Source: Flavobacterium taihuense
GTDB lineage: Bacteria; Bacteroidota; Bacteroidia; Flavobacteriales; Flavobacteriaceae
DNA: 64,000 bases
Assembly (NCBI RefSeq): GCF_019351435.1
Contig: NZ_JAHWYN010000007.1
Location: forward strand, 186,001-250,000
Direction: 5' to 3'
Both the position numbers and the translations under genes were made by a program. Within the stretch, counting starts at the first letter, position 1; each line of letters opens with the position of its first letter. The notes under the pieces were generated by a model that was not told the origin of the DNA, did not search any database, and saw nothing but the letters and a program-made list of their open reading frames with translations. Positions 46,019 to 55,300 of the stretch are shown piece by piece.

Positions 46019-47560
46019 CTACAAAGGAATATTCCCGTGTTTTCTATTTGGAGTTACACTTACTTTATTCTCCAGCATACTAAACGCTTTTATCAGTTTA
46101 CGTCTGGTGTCTTGCGGTAGGATCACCTCATCTACAAAACCACGTTGGGCTGCAGTGTATGGATTAGCAAACAAATTGGCATATTCGGCTTCTTTTTCCA
46201 AAAGTTTGGCTTCATGGTCATCGGCTTCACTAATTTCTTTCTTGAAAATAATTTCCGAAGCGCCTTTGGCTCCCATAACGGCAATCTCGGCAGTAGGCCA
46301 AGCAAAATTCATATCGGCACCAATGTGTTTGGAGTTCATTACATCATAGGCACCACCATACGCTTTACGCGTAATGACGGTCACTCTTGGTACAGTTGCT
46401 TCGCTCAATGCGTAAAGCAATTTAGCACCATGTACAATAATTCCCTCCCACTCTTGATCTGTTCCGGGTAAAAAACCAGGTACATCTACCAATACTAATA
46501 ATGGAATATTAAAACAATCGCAAACACGAGTAAAACGCGCTGCTTTTTTGGAGCTTTTTACACCCAATACTCCCGCTAAAAAATTGGGCTGATTGGCAAT
46601 AATTCCAACACTTCTTCCTGCTAAACGGGCAAATCCCACGATGATATTTTCGGCGAAATTTTTATGAATTTCATAAAAAGAATCTTCGTCAATTATTCCT
46701 TTAATTACATCATGCATATCATACGGTTTATTGGTACTGTCCGGAATTACAGTCGCCAATTGCATTCGGATTTCATCTCCCAATTCATACGGCAAACTTT
46801 TTGGTGTTTCCTTATTGCTTTGTGGCAAATAGCTCAACAAACTTTTTAAATCTTCCAGACATTCTATATCATTTCCCGAAGTGATATGTGCCACCCCCGA
46901 TTTGGTTGAATGCGCCAAAGCACCACCCAATTCTTCAGAAGTTACAGTTTCATTAGTTACTGTTTTTACCACATTGGGACCTGTAACAAACATATAACTG
47001 GTACCTTCGACCATCATAGTAAAATCGGTCATCGCCGGAGAATATACCGCTCCACCGGCACATGGTCCCATAATTGCAGATATTTGCGGAATTACACCAC
47101 TAGCCTGAACATTACGATAAAAAATATCAGCATATCCGCCAAGGGAACGAACACCTTCTTGAATACGAGCGCCACCTGAATCGTTTAGACCAATCATTGG
47201 AGCTCCCATTTTGACAGCCATATCCATTACTTTGCATATTTTTTCGGCGTGTGTTTCGGACAAAGCACCTCCAAAAACAGTAAAGTCTTGAGCGAAAATA
47301 TAAACCAATCTGCCGTTGATGGTTCCATAACCCGTAACTACTCCATCGCCATAATACAATTCTTTTTCCATTCCAAAATCGGTAGTACGGTGTGTTACCA
47401 ACATCCCGATTTCCTCAAAAGAACCTTCATCCATCAAATAATCAATACGTTCTCTTGCTGTTAATTTTTTCTTTTCGTGTTGCTTAGCAATACGTTCTTT
47501 TCCACCACCCAAAAGGGCTTGTGCTATTTTTTCGTTTAAGATTTCTATTTTGTCTTGCAT
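46019..47560 (-). CDS. Acyl-CoA carboxylase carboxyltransferase subunit (propionyl-CoA carboxylase beta type)
   Basis: A 513-residue carboxyltransferase with two crotonase-like halves. The acyl-CoA and biotin regions are visible as [25 protein letters not shown] and [21 protein letters not shown]. The length and single-chain layout match propionyl-CoA/methylmalonyl-CoA-type subunits rather than split AccA/AccD. It is last in a minus-strand operon after the biotin carrier and biotin carboxylase genes. The complex would turn propionyl-CoA to methylmalonyl-CoA. The preferred acyl-CoA cannot be fixed from sequence alone. Confidence 0.9.
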   Translation of the reverse strand: MQDKIEILNEKIAQALLGGGKERIAKQHEKKKLTARERIDYLMDEGSFEEIGMLVTHRTTDFGMEKELYYGDGVVTGYGTINGRLVYIFAQDFTVFGGALSETHAEKICKVMDMAVKMGAPMIGLNDSGGARIQEGVRSLGGYADIFYRNVQASGVIPQISAIMGPCAGGAVYSPAMTDFTMMVEGTSYMFVTGPNVVKTVTNETVTSEELGGALAHSTKSGVAHITSGNDIECLEDLKSLLSYLPQSNKETPKSLPYELGDEIRMQLATVIPDSTNKPYDMHDVIKGIIDEDSFYEIHKNFAENIIVGFARLAGRSVGIIANQPNFLAGVLGVKSSKKAARFTRVCDCFNIPLLVLVDVPGFLPGTDQEWEGIIVHGAKLLYALSEATVPRVTVITRKAYGGAYDVMNSKHIGADMNFAWPTAEIAVMGAKGASEIIFKKEISEADDHEAKLLEKEAEYANLFANPYTAAQRGFVDEVILPQDTRRKLIKAFSMLENKVSVTPNRKHGNIPL

Positions 47561-47695
47561 ACTTTCTTTTTTAACAACTAATTTTTAGTAACCAATGAAA
47601 CAACTGAAAACATTTTCGAAAACATTAAGTGAATAAGAGAAATTAAGTTTTGCTTTTTTCTTACTGAAACTTAATACTTAATGATTGAAATATTT

Positions 47696-49135
47696 TTAAT
47701 TCGGTAAGCGTATGATTTTTTGATCTTCAAAATACTGCTTCAAAGCTATCAAAGCAGCAATTTCAGCTTCTTGTTCCATTAAATTTTTCAACATATCTGC
47801 ATTGTAAAATTTCTTTACAAAGTTGGTGTCAAAATGACCGGACAGGAATGCTTCATGCTCAAATACGAATTTCCCAAAAGGCAAAGTGGTATGCACTCCT
47901 TCAATTTTATATCCATCAATGGCTTTTACCATCAACTGAATAGCTTCTTCACGGGTTTCTCCGTATGTTATTAGCTTAGCCAACATCGGGTCGTAATAAA
48001 TAGGAATATCCATTCCTTGTTCAAACCCATTATCTACTCGAATTCCTTCGCCAACTGGCAACTGATACACATCCAAATGTCCTACACTTGGCAAAAAGTC
48101 GTTCATCGGGTCCTCTGCATATACACGCAATTCCATAGCATGTCCTTTTATTTCGAGATCTTCTTGTTTGATAGCTAATGCTTCTCCTCGAGCTACGCGA
48201 ATTTGCATTTCGACCAAGTCAACGCCTGAAATCAATTCGGTAACTGGGTGCTCTACTTGCAAACGGGTATTCATCTCCAGGAAATAAAAATTATCATTTT
48301 CATCGTATAAAAACTCCACTGTACCTGCCCCTAAATAATCACAAGATTTGGCAACCAATACTGCTGCTTCCCCCATTTTTTTGCGGGTTTCAGGACTTAA
48401 AACACAAGAAGGAGCTTCTTCTATTACTTTTTGATGACGCCGCTGAATACTGCATTCTCTTTCAAACAAGTATAATACATTTCCGTGGCTGTCTGCCATA
48501 ATCTGAATTTCGATATGTCTGGAAGAGGCTACATATTTTTCGATAAAAACGGATCCATCACCAAAAGCCGCAACTGCTTCGCTTATTGCTCGATTCATTT
48601 GGGATTCAAAATCGCTTTCTTTTTCTACCACACGCATTCCTTTTCCGCCACCACCTGCAGATGCTTTTATCAAAATAGGAAAGCCAATTGTTGTTGCCGT
48701 TTTTTTGGCTTCATCAATATCAATAATAGCATGATCAACACCAGGAACCATTGGAATATTGTATTTCATTACTGCATCTTTAGCAGCAAGTTTACTTCCC
48801 ATAATTTCAATAGCCTTTGCCTTTGGACCAATAAAAATAATTCCATTTCGCTCTGCTTCTTGAGCAAATTCGGCATTTTCGCTTAAAAAACCATATCCTG
48901 GATGAATCGCATCTACATTCAATGCTTTGGCAACCTCAATAATTTTGTTTCCTAACAAATACGATTGATTTGATGGAGATTCTCCTATCCAAACTGCCTC
49001 ATCGGCGAATTTTACATGGGGTGCATTTCTATCGATTGTCGAATAAACAGCAACTGTTTTTATGCCCATCTTCTGAGCTGTTTTCATTACTCTAATGGCA
49101 ATTTCTCCTCTATTGGCAACTAATATTTTCTTCAT
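47696..49135 (-). CDS. accC: Biotin carboxylase subunit of acyl-CoA carboxylase
   Basis: A 479-residue ATP-grasp enzyme. Landmarks: N-terminal KILVANRGEIAIRV, ATP loop GGGGKGMR (about 162-169), EKYVASSRHIEIQI, ERECSIQRRHQKVIEEAPS and the active-site EMNTRLQVEHPVTE (about 286-299). It charges biotin on the carrier protein with CO2 using ATP and bicarbonate. It starts 3 nt after the carrier gene and is followed at 135 bp by the carboxyltransferase. The symbol marks the family; the complex is probably the propionyl-CoA type. Confidence 0.92.
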   Translation of the reverse strand: MKKILVANRGEIAIRVMKTAQKMGIKTVAVYSTIDRNAPHVKFADEAVWIGESPSNQSYLLGNKIIEVAKALNVDAIHPGYGFLSENAEFAQEAERNGIIFIGPKAKAIEIMGSKLAAKDAVMKYNIPMVPGVDHAIIDIDEAKKTATTIGFPILIKASAGGGGKGMRVVEKESDFESQMNRAISEAVAAFGDGSVFIEKYVASSRHIEIQIMADSHGNVLYLFERECSIQRRHQKVIEEAPSCVLSPETRKKMGEAAVLVAKSCDYLGAGTVEFLYDENDNFYFLEMNTRLQVEHPVTELISGVDLVEMQIRVARGEALAIKQEDLEIKGHAMELRVYAEDPMNDFLPSVGHLDVYQLPVGEGIRVDNGFEQGMDIPIYYDPMLAKLITYGETREEAIQLMVKAIDGYKIEGVHTTLPFGKFVFEHEAFLSGHFDTNFVKKFYNADMLKNLMEQEAEIAALIALKQYFEDQKIIRLPN

Positions 49136-49138
49136 AAA

Positions 49139-49624
49139 TTACTCGAATTCAATTAACAAATCACCTTTTACTACCGAATCTCCTACTAAAACCGAAATCG
49201 ATTTGATTACACCATCTCTAGGAGAAAGAAAACTATTTTCCATTTTCATTGCTGTTAGAATCAATAAACAGTCATTTTCTTTAACGATTTGCCCCACTTC
49301 AACTCCAATTTCCAAAATTAATCCAGGCATAGGAGCTTTTATAGCATTCACTTGCTTCACTTTGCCTACTTCAAATCCCATATCTTTAATTAAAAGATCC
49401 AATGGATTTGAAATAGCAATCACATAAGTGTTGTTATTTACCTTAACCGTATATTTTTTTTGATTGAAATTCGAAGCGATAATTTTCGCTTTAAAAGGTG
49501 TGTTTTGATGTAGTACATGAAATTCATTGACTCCCGTAGGTACGGCATCCAGTTGAGAAATACTTTCCTTTTCAAAATCAAAATGGAAAGTATCATTTAC
49601 CGCTATTTTGTAATTATCACTCAT
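49139..49624 (-). CDS. Biotin carboxyl carrier subunit of acyl-CoA carboxylase
   Basis: A 161-residue carrier. The C-terminal biotinyl domain (about 92-161) has the biotin-accepting lysine K127 in TAMKMEN. The N-terminal 85 residues (DTFHFDFEKESISQLD) form a small beta domain that in this Bacteroidota group replaces the C-terminal part of the fused alpha subunit. It is first in the three-gene operon. It shuttles carboxybiotin between the carboxylase and the carboxyltransferase. Confidence 0.9.
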   Translation of the reverse strand: MSDNYKIAVNDTFHFDFEKESISQLDAVPTGVNEFHVLHQNTPFKAKIIASNFNQKKYTVKVNNNTYVIAISNPLDLLIKDMGFEVGKVKQVNAIKAPMPGLILEIGVEVGQIVKENDCLLILTAMKMENSFLSPRDGVIKSISVLVGDSVVKGDLLIEFE

Positions 49625-49721
49625 TCTTTACTCTTTTTAGAGGAGTAAAAGTATAAAAAGAAAACGTTTTCGTAAATAAAAATTTAAATTCTTGGCAAAA
49701 TCAACTGAAGAGTTAAAATCT

Positions 49722-49803
49722 GGGCGTGCCTCCACTAGAAAATGGGCCAGCTACACTTTGCGCATATACAGCCCATTCGCTACTGGAGTCGGGGTATCCG
49801 CAT
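49722..49803 (+). repeat. Dispersed repeat R2-like, copy c (divergent)
   Basis: Begins GGGCGTGCC and ends GTCGGGGTATCCGC, with inverted arms CTCCACTAG/CTACTGGAG between. It shares the GGGCGT...TCGGG...TATCCG frame with copy b. It occupies part of the 401-bp space 49625-50025; no gene is seen there. Confidence 0.45.
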
Positions 49804-49926
49804 TACTTCGTTAACTTGCTTCAAATAAAATTCACTGAACTCCGATGAAAATAAATGCATCGTGAAGTAATCTCTCAAGCGAACCCGTTGAACTACAAAA
49901 TTAGATGATAAAATGACATATTACGG

Positions 49927-50006
49927 ATTTGCCATACCGAACGGAGGAGATATCACATTATCTGAATTACTTGATGTCATTCCTCCTCCGTTCGGAATGA
50001 CAAAAT
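49927..50006. repeat. Long imperfect palindrome of the R3 family, no gene inside
   Basis: Left arm ATTTGCCATACCGAACGGAG (49927-49946) and right arm CTCCGTTCGGAATGACAAAAT (about 49986-50006) are inverted. The arms match the repeats around the GIY-YIG gene (TTGTCATTCCGA..GGAGGAG). It ends 19 bp before the stop codon of the radical SAM gene and may also act as its terminator. Confidence 0.7.
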
Positions 50007-50025
50007 ATTATAAGGAGAAAAAAAT

Positions 50026-52242
50026 CTACAACACAAGCAACCCAAATTCTCGCAATATATTCACTGATTTTGAATACCAAAACAACTCAAAATCTTCCAA
50101 TTGCTGTTCAAAATCGGCTTTTATTTCCTGAAAAGAATAGGTTTTCACATTCGAAACTGAGATTTTATGAAGCATTTCAACCAGCCATTCCCCTTCTGTT
50201 TTATTGGTTTGGATCGTAAAGCTTTCTTTTTTGTCATGAAAAGTCAAACTCATCATTTCCCAAGAATTTCCTTTTTTGGATTTGGTAAAATGTTCTACAA
50301 TTGGTTTTCCTCCCAGCCAGACAATTTTGGCAGTCGGTTTGGTATTAAAATTAGTTTCTTCTTGAAGTGCATCAAAAATAAAATCTGCACCAATTTTCGT
50401 CTTGGGAATTTTGAAATCAAACCAATCCTGCAACTCGTAATCAAAACAGATTCCGTGCATAAAATTGAACAACGATTTCTTGAGTCCGAAACTAAATTTA
50501 TCATGATCGATTCCCGTTAAATCGACAAAATTAATATCATTATTGGCAAAAGTTCCAATGGTTTCTGCTTCTTTTACGGCTCCAAATTGCTCTGGAAACA
50601 TTCCCACCGGACTGTGCGCCGTCATCGCAAACTGATGCCAAAACCCTGATTGCAAAACTCCCGCTTCAAACAACTGACGCACCATTTCGAGGCTGTCCAC
50701 CGTTTCCTGAACTGTTTGCGTTGGGTAACCGTACATCAAATAGGCGTGAACCATTACTCCTGCTTCGGTAAAATTTCGGGTAACTTTGGCCACTTGCTCT
50801 ACCGTAACTCCTTTGTCAATCAGTTTCAACAATCGGTCCGATGCCACTTCGAGTCCACCCGAAACTGCAATACAACCCGAAGCTTTGAGCAACAAACACA
50901 AATCTTGAGTAAAACTTTTTTCGAATCGAATGTTTGTCCACCACGTTACCGCCAGTTTTCGGCGAAGAATTTCGAGTGCCAAAGCTCGCATCAAAGCGGG
51001 TGGAGCAGCTTCATCCACATAATGAAAACCGGTTTCGCCCGTTTGGGCAATCATTTCTTCCATTCGGTCACACAATAAACTTGCAGCAACTGGTTCATAC
51101 ACTTTTATATAATCTAAAGAAATATCGCAAAATGTACATTTCCCCCAATAACAACCGTGCGCCATCGTGAGTTTGTTCCAGCGTCCGTCGCTCCACAATC
51201 GATGCATCGGATTGACGATTTCGATAACCGAAATGTATTTATCCAAAAGCAAATCTGAATAATCAGGTGTACCTACTTGAGATTGTTTATAATCGGGTTT
51301 AGTTGAGTTGTTTTTATAAACCACTTTTCCGTCTTCAAGAAGAAAAGTTCGTTTATATTGCTTCTCGTCCCTCGACTGCGCTCGGGAAGACACGCTCGAA
51401 GTGACAGCATTTATAAGTTCCTCAATCGGAGTTTCGCCATCATCCAAAGTGATGTAATCGAAAAACTCAAAAACTCGGGCATCCGAAAGTGAACGCAATT
51501 CAGTATTGGGGAAACCGCCACCCATAGAAATCTTGATATTCGGATAATGCTTTTTCACCCATTGTGCCGAGCGAAAAGCCGAATATAAATTCCCAGGAAA
51601 CGGAACAGAAATCAGAAATAATGTCGGCTGAATCGTTTCTATTCTTTCCTTCAAAATCGAAAGCAAAATGTTATCAATATAAGTGGGTTCTTGTTCTAAA
51701 GCTCCATACAATTCATCAAAAGAATTAGCTGAACGCCCTAGCCTTTCTGCATACCGACTGAAACCAAAATTTTCATCGACACATTCCACTATAAAATCCG
51801 AAATATCCTCAAGATACAAAGTTGCCAAATGTTTGGCTTTGTCTTGTGTTCCCATCGTTCCAAAAGCCCAATCGAGTTCTTCCAAATGTGCAAACCGTGA
51901 AGCTTCGGGCAGAAAATCTTCCTGACAAATTTGAAGCGCCAAAGTTGGATTCTTCCCCTGCAAAAATGCAATAACCGAATCGATGGTTTTGATGTACTCG
52001 TCTTGTAAAGCGAGAATTCGTTTCGAATTGTCGGACAGTTCTTCAAACTTTAGACTTTGAACTTTAAACAAATCTTTTAAACCTTCTTTCGAAAACAATT
52101 TCAAAATCACTTCAATCCCTAAATCTGCCTGAACCGATTCAATATTTTTGGTATTCAAAAACCCTTTGATATAAGCCGTTGCTGGATAAGGCGTATTCAG
52201 TTGGGTAAACGGGGGCGTGATAAGGAAAAGTTTGGTTTTCAA
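50026..52242 (-). CDS. B12-binding-domain radical SAM protein
   Basis: A 738-residue enzyme. The N-terminal 260 residues are a cobalamin-binding-like domain (LFLITPPFTQLNTPYPA, ISVPFPGNLYSAFRSAQWVK). The radical SAM cluster cysteines are C364, C369 and C372 in GCYWGKCTFC; the first spacing is four residues rather than the canonical three, a form I associate with this family. The SAM barrel continues to about 600. Reaction unknown. Residues about 278-293 (SSVSSRAQSRDEK) are encoded by a REP-like palindrome, so they look like a late in-frame insertion. It is divergent from the giant adhesin gene. Confidence 0.85.
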   Translation of the reverse strand: MKTKLFLITPPFTQLNTPYPATAYIKGFLNTKNIESVQADLGIEVILKLFSKEGLKDLFKVQSLKFEELSDNSKRILALQDEYIKTIDSVIAFLQGKNPTLALQICQEDFLPEASRFAHLEELDWAFGTMGTQDKAKHLATLYLEDISDFIVECVDENFGFSRYAERLGRSANSFDELYGALEQEPTYIDNILLSILKERIETIQPTLFLISVPFPGNLYSAFRSAQWVKKHYPNIKISMGGGFPNTELRSLSDARVFEFFDYITLDDGETPIEELINAVTSSVSSRAQSRDEKQYKRTFLLEDGKVVYKNNSTKPDYKQSQVGTPDYSDLLLDKYISVIEIVNPMHRLWSDGRWNKLTMAHGCYWGKCTFCDISLDYIKVYEPVAASLLCDRMEEMIAQTGETGFHYVDEAAPPALMRALALEILRRKLAVTWWTNIRFEKSFTQDLCLLLKASGCIAVSGGLEVASDRLLKLIDKGVTVEQVAKVTRNFTEAGVMVHAYLMYGYPTQTVQETVDSLEMVRQLFEAGVLQSGFWHQFAMTAHSPVGMFPEQFGAVKEAETIGTFANNDINFVDLTGIDHDKFSFGLKKSLFNFMHGICFDYELQDWFDFKIPKTKIGADFIFDALQEETNFNTKPTAKIVWLGGKPIVEHFTKSKKGNSWEMMSLTFHDKKESFTIQTNKTEGEWLVEMLHKISVSNVKTYSFQEIKADFEQQLEDFELFWYSKSVNILREFGLLVL
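51364..51408. repeat. REP-like palindromic repeat inside the radical SAM gene
   Basis: GTCCCTCGACTGCGCTCGGG followed by AAGACACGCTCGAAGTGACA. The reverse complement has the GTCACTTCGAGCG...CCCGAGCGCAGTCGAG form of REP-like repeats that I recall from many Bacteroidota genomes. Its length keeps the frame open and adds an SRAQSRD-type peptide. Confidence 0.65.
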
Positions 52243-52346
52243 GGAATATTATTTTGTGCAAAAATAAGGGATATTTGGAGACTTTTCAGAAAAGATTTTA
52301 TGAGCTATATTTTGAGATTTTTAATTTTATTTAGTAAAAATTTAAT

Positions 52347-52354
52347 TACATTTG
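52347..52354 (+). promoter_or_regulatory. Candidate -7 element of the giant adhesin gene
   Basis: TACATTTG matches TAnnTTTG and lies 20 bp upstream of the ATG at 52375, which supports that start over the ATG-like codon at 52201. No TTG is found at the expected spacing. Confidence 0.45.
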
Positions 52355-52374
52355 TACGCATATATTTTTTTCCT

Positions 52375-55300
52375 ATGAAGCGAATTTTACTTCTTTTTAT
52401 TTTATTACATCTAAGCATTTTATCCTTTTCTCAAAAAACAAATCAAGACTCTACAGCAACCAAATTTTTATTTGAAGATAAAAATGGGCGTTTAATTCAA
52501 GATTTAGAACAACAAAAACAATTTTTTAAGATTCGCGAAGAAAAAAAGAAAGCAGAAATACTGAATTTGAAAAAAGTAAATCAGAACACGAAAAAGGGAA
52601 ATTCAACTTCAAGAGCAGAAGCGCTACTTCAAGCAGTAGAAATCTGTACTAATGGAGGTTTTGAGCAGTATGAAAATATAAACGGAAGTAGTTATCTTAA
52701 GAATTTTCTGTACACAATAGGTGATCCTCCTGGTCCAACGCAATGCCGTTCAATTACCAATACCGCCGATTCCTACATCAATCGCTATGACCCTAATAAT
52801 ATGAATATTATGGCAACGGGGGTTTCTGCAAATTTAATTGATCCTTATATAGGAGATATTAAAGCATTTGATCAATATGCACTTAAAATTAATCATGAAA
52901 ACTCATCTACTTATGGTTCTATTGTTCAAGGCAAAAGGTTTAAAACAAATAATGAAAATTATCTAAAATTCAACTACAAAGCAGTATTACAAAGCGTATA
53001 CGACAACAGTCATACAGATAATCAAGCATTTGTTAAAGCCCGGATTTTAGATAAAAATAAAGTAGTTGTAAATGAATTTTGTTTGGTAGGAGATGAAAAA
53101 AACTGCATTTTCTCTAAAGTTCCCAGTCAAACTTCTGATTATGTTACCTTATATACTACCAATTGGCAATCTGGATTTTTAGACATTTCATCAATCCCAA
53201 ATAATGAAGAATTTACCGTCGAATTTATGGCTTCAAGATGTGGATTAGGTGGACATTATGGGTATATGTATGTTGATGATATTTGCTTATTGCATTCTAC
53301 AGAGAATCTTCAAGGTTCTGTAGAACTTGAATCCTTGAATAAAGTTTGTCCTAGCTTACCCGTTTCAGTATGTGGCACTTATACTATTCCAAATTCTGGA
53401 GGAATTTCCGCATCTGTAAAAAAAATTACGTTAACTGTTTACAACAGCAATAACGTTTCTGTTTATAGTACATCGACTACCTCAAGCCTAGACACCGCAG
53501 TTAAAAAGTTTTGTTTCACACTAAATGCCAGTGATTTCCCCAATAGTACCAGTGCAAATTACAATGTAGGCGTACAAGTAGATTATAATATTTCTGGAAC
53601 TTCTTGTACGGGGACAACATTTAATTCTGCCATAGATCCTGACGCAAATTCTGGCTGGGATATTTCTTTTTTGAATTGTACTTCAAATTGTAACATTAAT
53701 GTAACGACTGCAAAAATATCTCAATGTGATGCTAATCATGATGGAAGTGAAAATTTTGATTTGTCTAAATTAAATGCTGCAGTGGTAACTTCTACTTCGG
53801 GTTTAAATTTTAGTTATTTCAAAAATTACAGTGAGGCACAGGCCAACTTGAATGCTATTTCCAATTCCATAAGCTATCCAAGTTCAAGCACTTCTATATA
53901 TGTTAGAGTGAGTAAGGATGCTACTTGTTACAAAATAATTTCTGCCGATTTAGAAGTAAGAAACCCCACAGCAACAATTTCAGGTATTTTAAATATTTGC
54001 TCAGGAAGCACGGTGTTGACTGCTTCTTTGGGAGCTTCATATCTGTGGAGTACAGGAAAAACAACGAAAAATATTACGGTAACTTCATTAGGAAATTACT
54101 CTGTTACTGTTACTGATTCTTTTGGATGTAGTAGCGATGCGCGGGTTACAATCGAACCTAGTCAAACTGCTGTATCACCTGTCTTGCAAGTCACACAACC
54201 CTCTTGTTTTGCCACCACAGGAACAATAAAAATAACTTCACCGGCATCACAATATAGTTTTGATGATGGCGCAACTTGGAGCACAAACAATACAGAGAGC
54301 AATTTGTATCCAGGAACCTACTTAGTAAAAATAAAGACAATAAATGGATGTACTTCCTATTCTGAAAGTGTAACTATCACAGCTGCTTCTACTTTATATC
54401 CAAATTACAGTTATACCAATCCTTTATTTTGCGGAGATACTGGCAGCATCACCATTACAACTCTAGCTTCATACTATAGTTATGATGATGGCGCAACTTG
54501 GGTAAATAATTCTATTGCCACCAATCTTTTGCCTGGAAATTATAAAATTCGCACGAAAGATTTACAAGGCTGTATTTCATCGGCCAACAATGTACTCCTT
54601 AGTAGTAATACGCTGGAAACTCCAACTTATACAATAACACAACCCGCTTGTTCTGAAGAAGGAAGTATTACCTTTAATACGCTTTCTGATTTTTACACTT
54701 TTGATGGCGGAAACACATGGGTTACAAGCAACAAAATGAGCAATTTAAATACTGGAAGCTATTCTTTAGGGATAAAAAATGCAATAGGTTGCACTTCCAA
54801 CTATACATATGTTTATTTGAATGATTTTGAATATTCCTATCCTGAATACACTACAGAACAACCTGTTTGCGGAAAAGATGGAAGTATTACGATAACTACA
54901 GTAGCAGACTCCTATAGTTTTGATAATGGATTAACTTGGACTAGTAATAACGTTAAAATTTTACCTTTTGAAACCTATCTAATAAAAATAAAAAACAGTG
55001 CGGGATGTATTAGTTCTGGCTCTTATGTTTCTCTATATCAACCCTACCTGAATCAGCCAATTATTAGCATTGAACAGCCAACTTGTGGACTAGACGGAAA
55101 AATCACTATCAACTCATTATCTGATTTTTACAGTTTTGATAATGGTATAACTTGGACAAAGCTCAATTCGAAATCATTGCCTCCCGGTAATTATCAAATA
55201 ATTATAAAAAATAGTATTGGTTGTACCTCTTACCCCAGTTATTCTTATTTAAACAATCCAAATATAGGTACACCTACTTATACTGTTGTTCAGCCCACTT

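Noticed and set aside
45900..46349. 149-codon plus-strand ORF
   Set aside because: Antisense to the carboxyltransferase gene and across its terminator.
49913..50131. 72-codon plus-strand ORF
   Set aside because: It reads through the R3 palindrome and then antisense to the end of the radical SAM gene; low-complexity product.
52201..52374. Upstream extension of the giant adhesin reading frame
   Set aside because: It overlaps the radical SAM gene on the other strand, precedes the TACATTTG element, and would place the clear signal peptide at residue 59.
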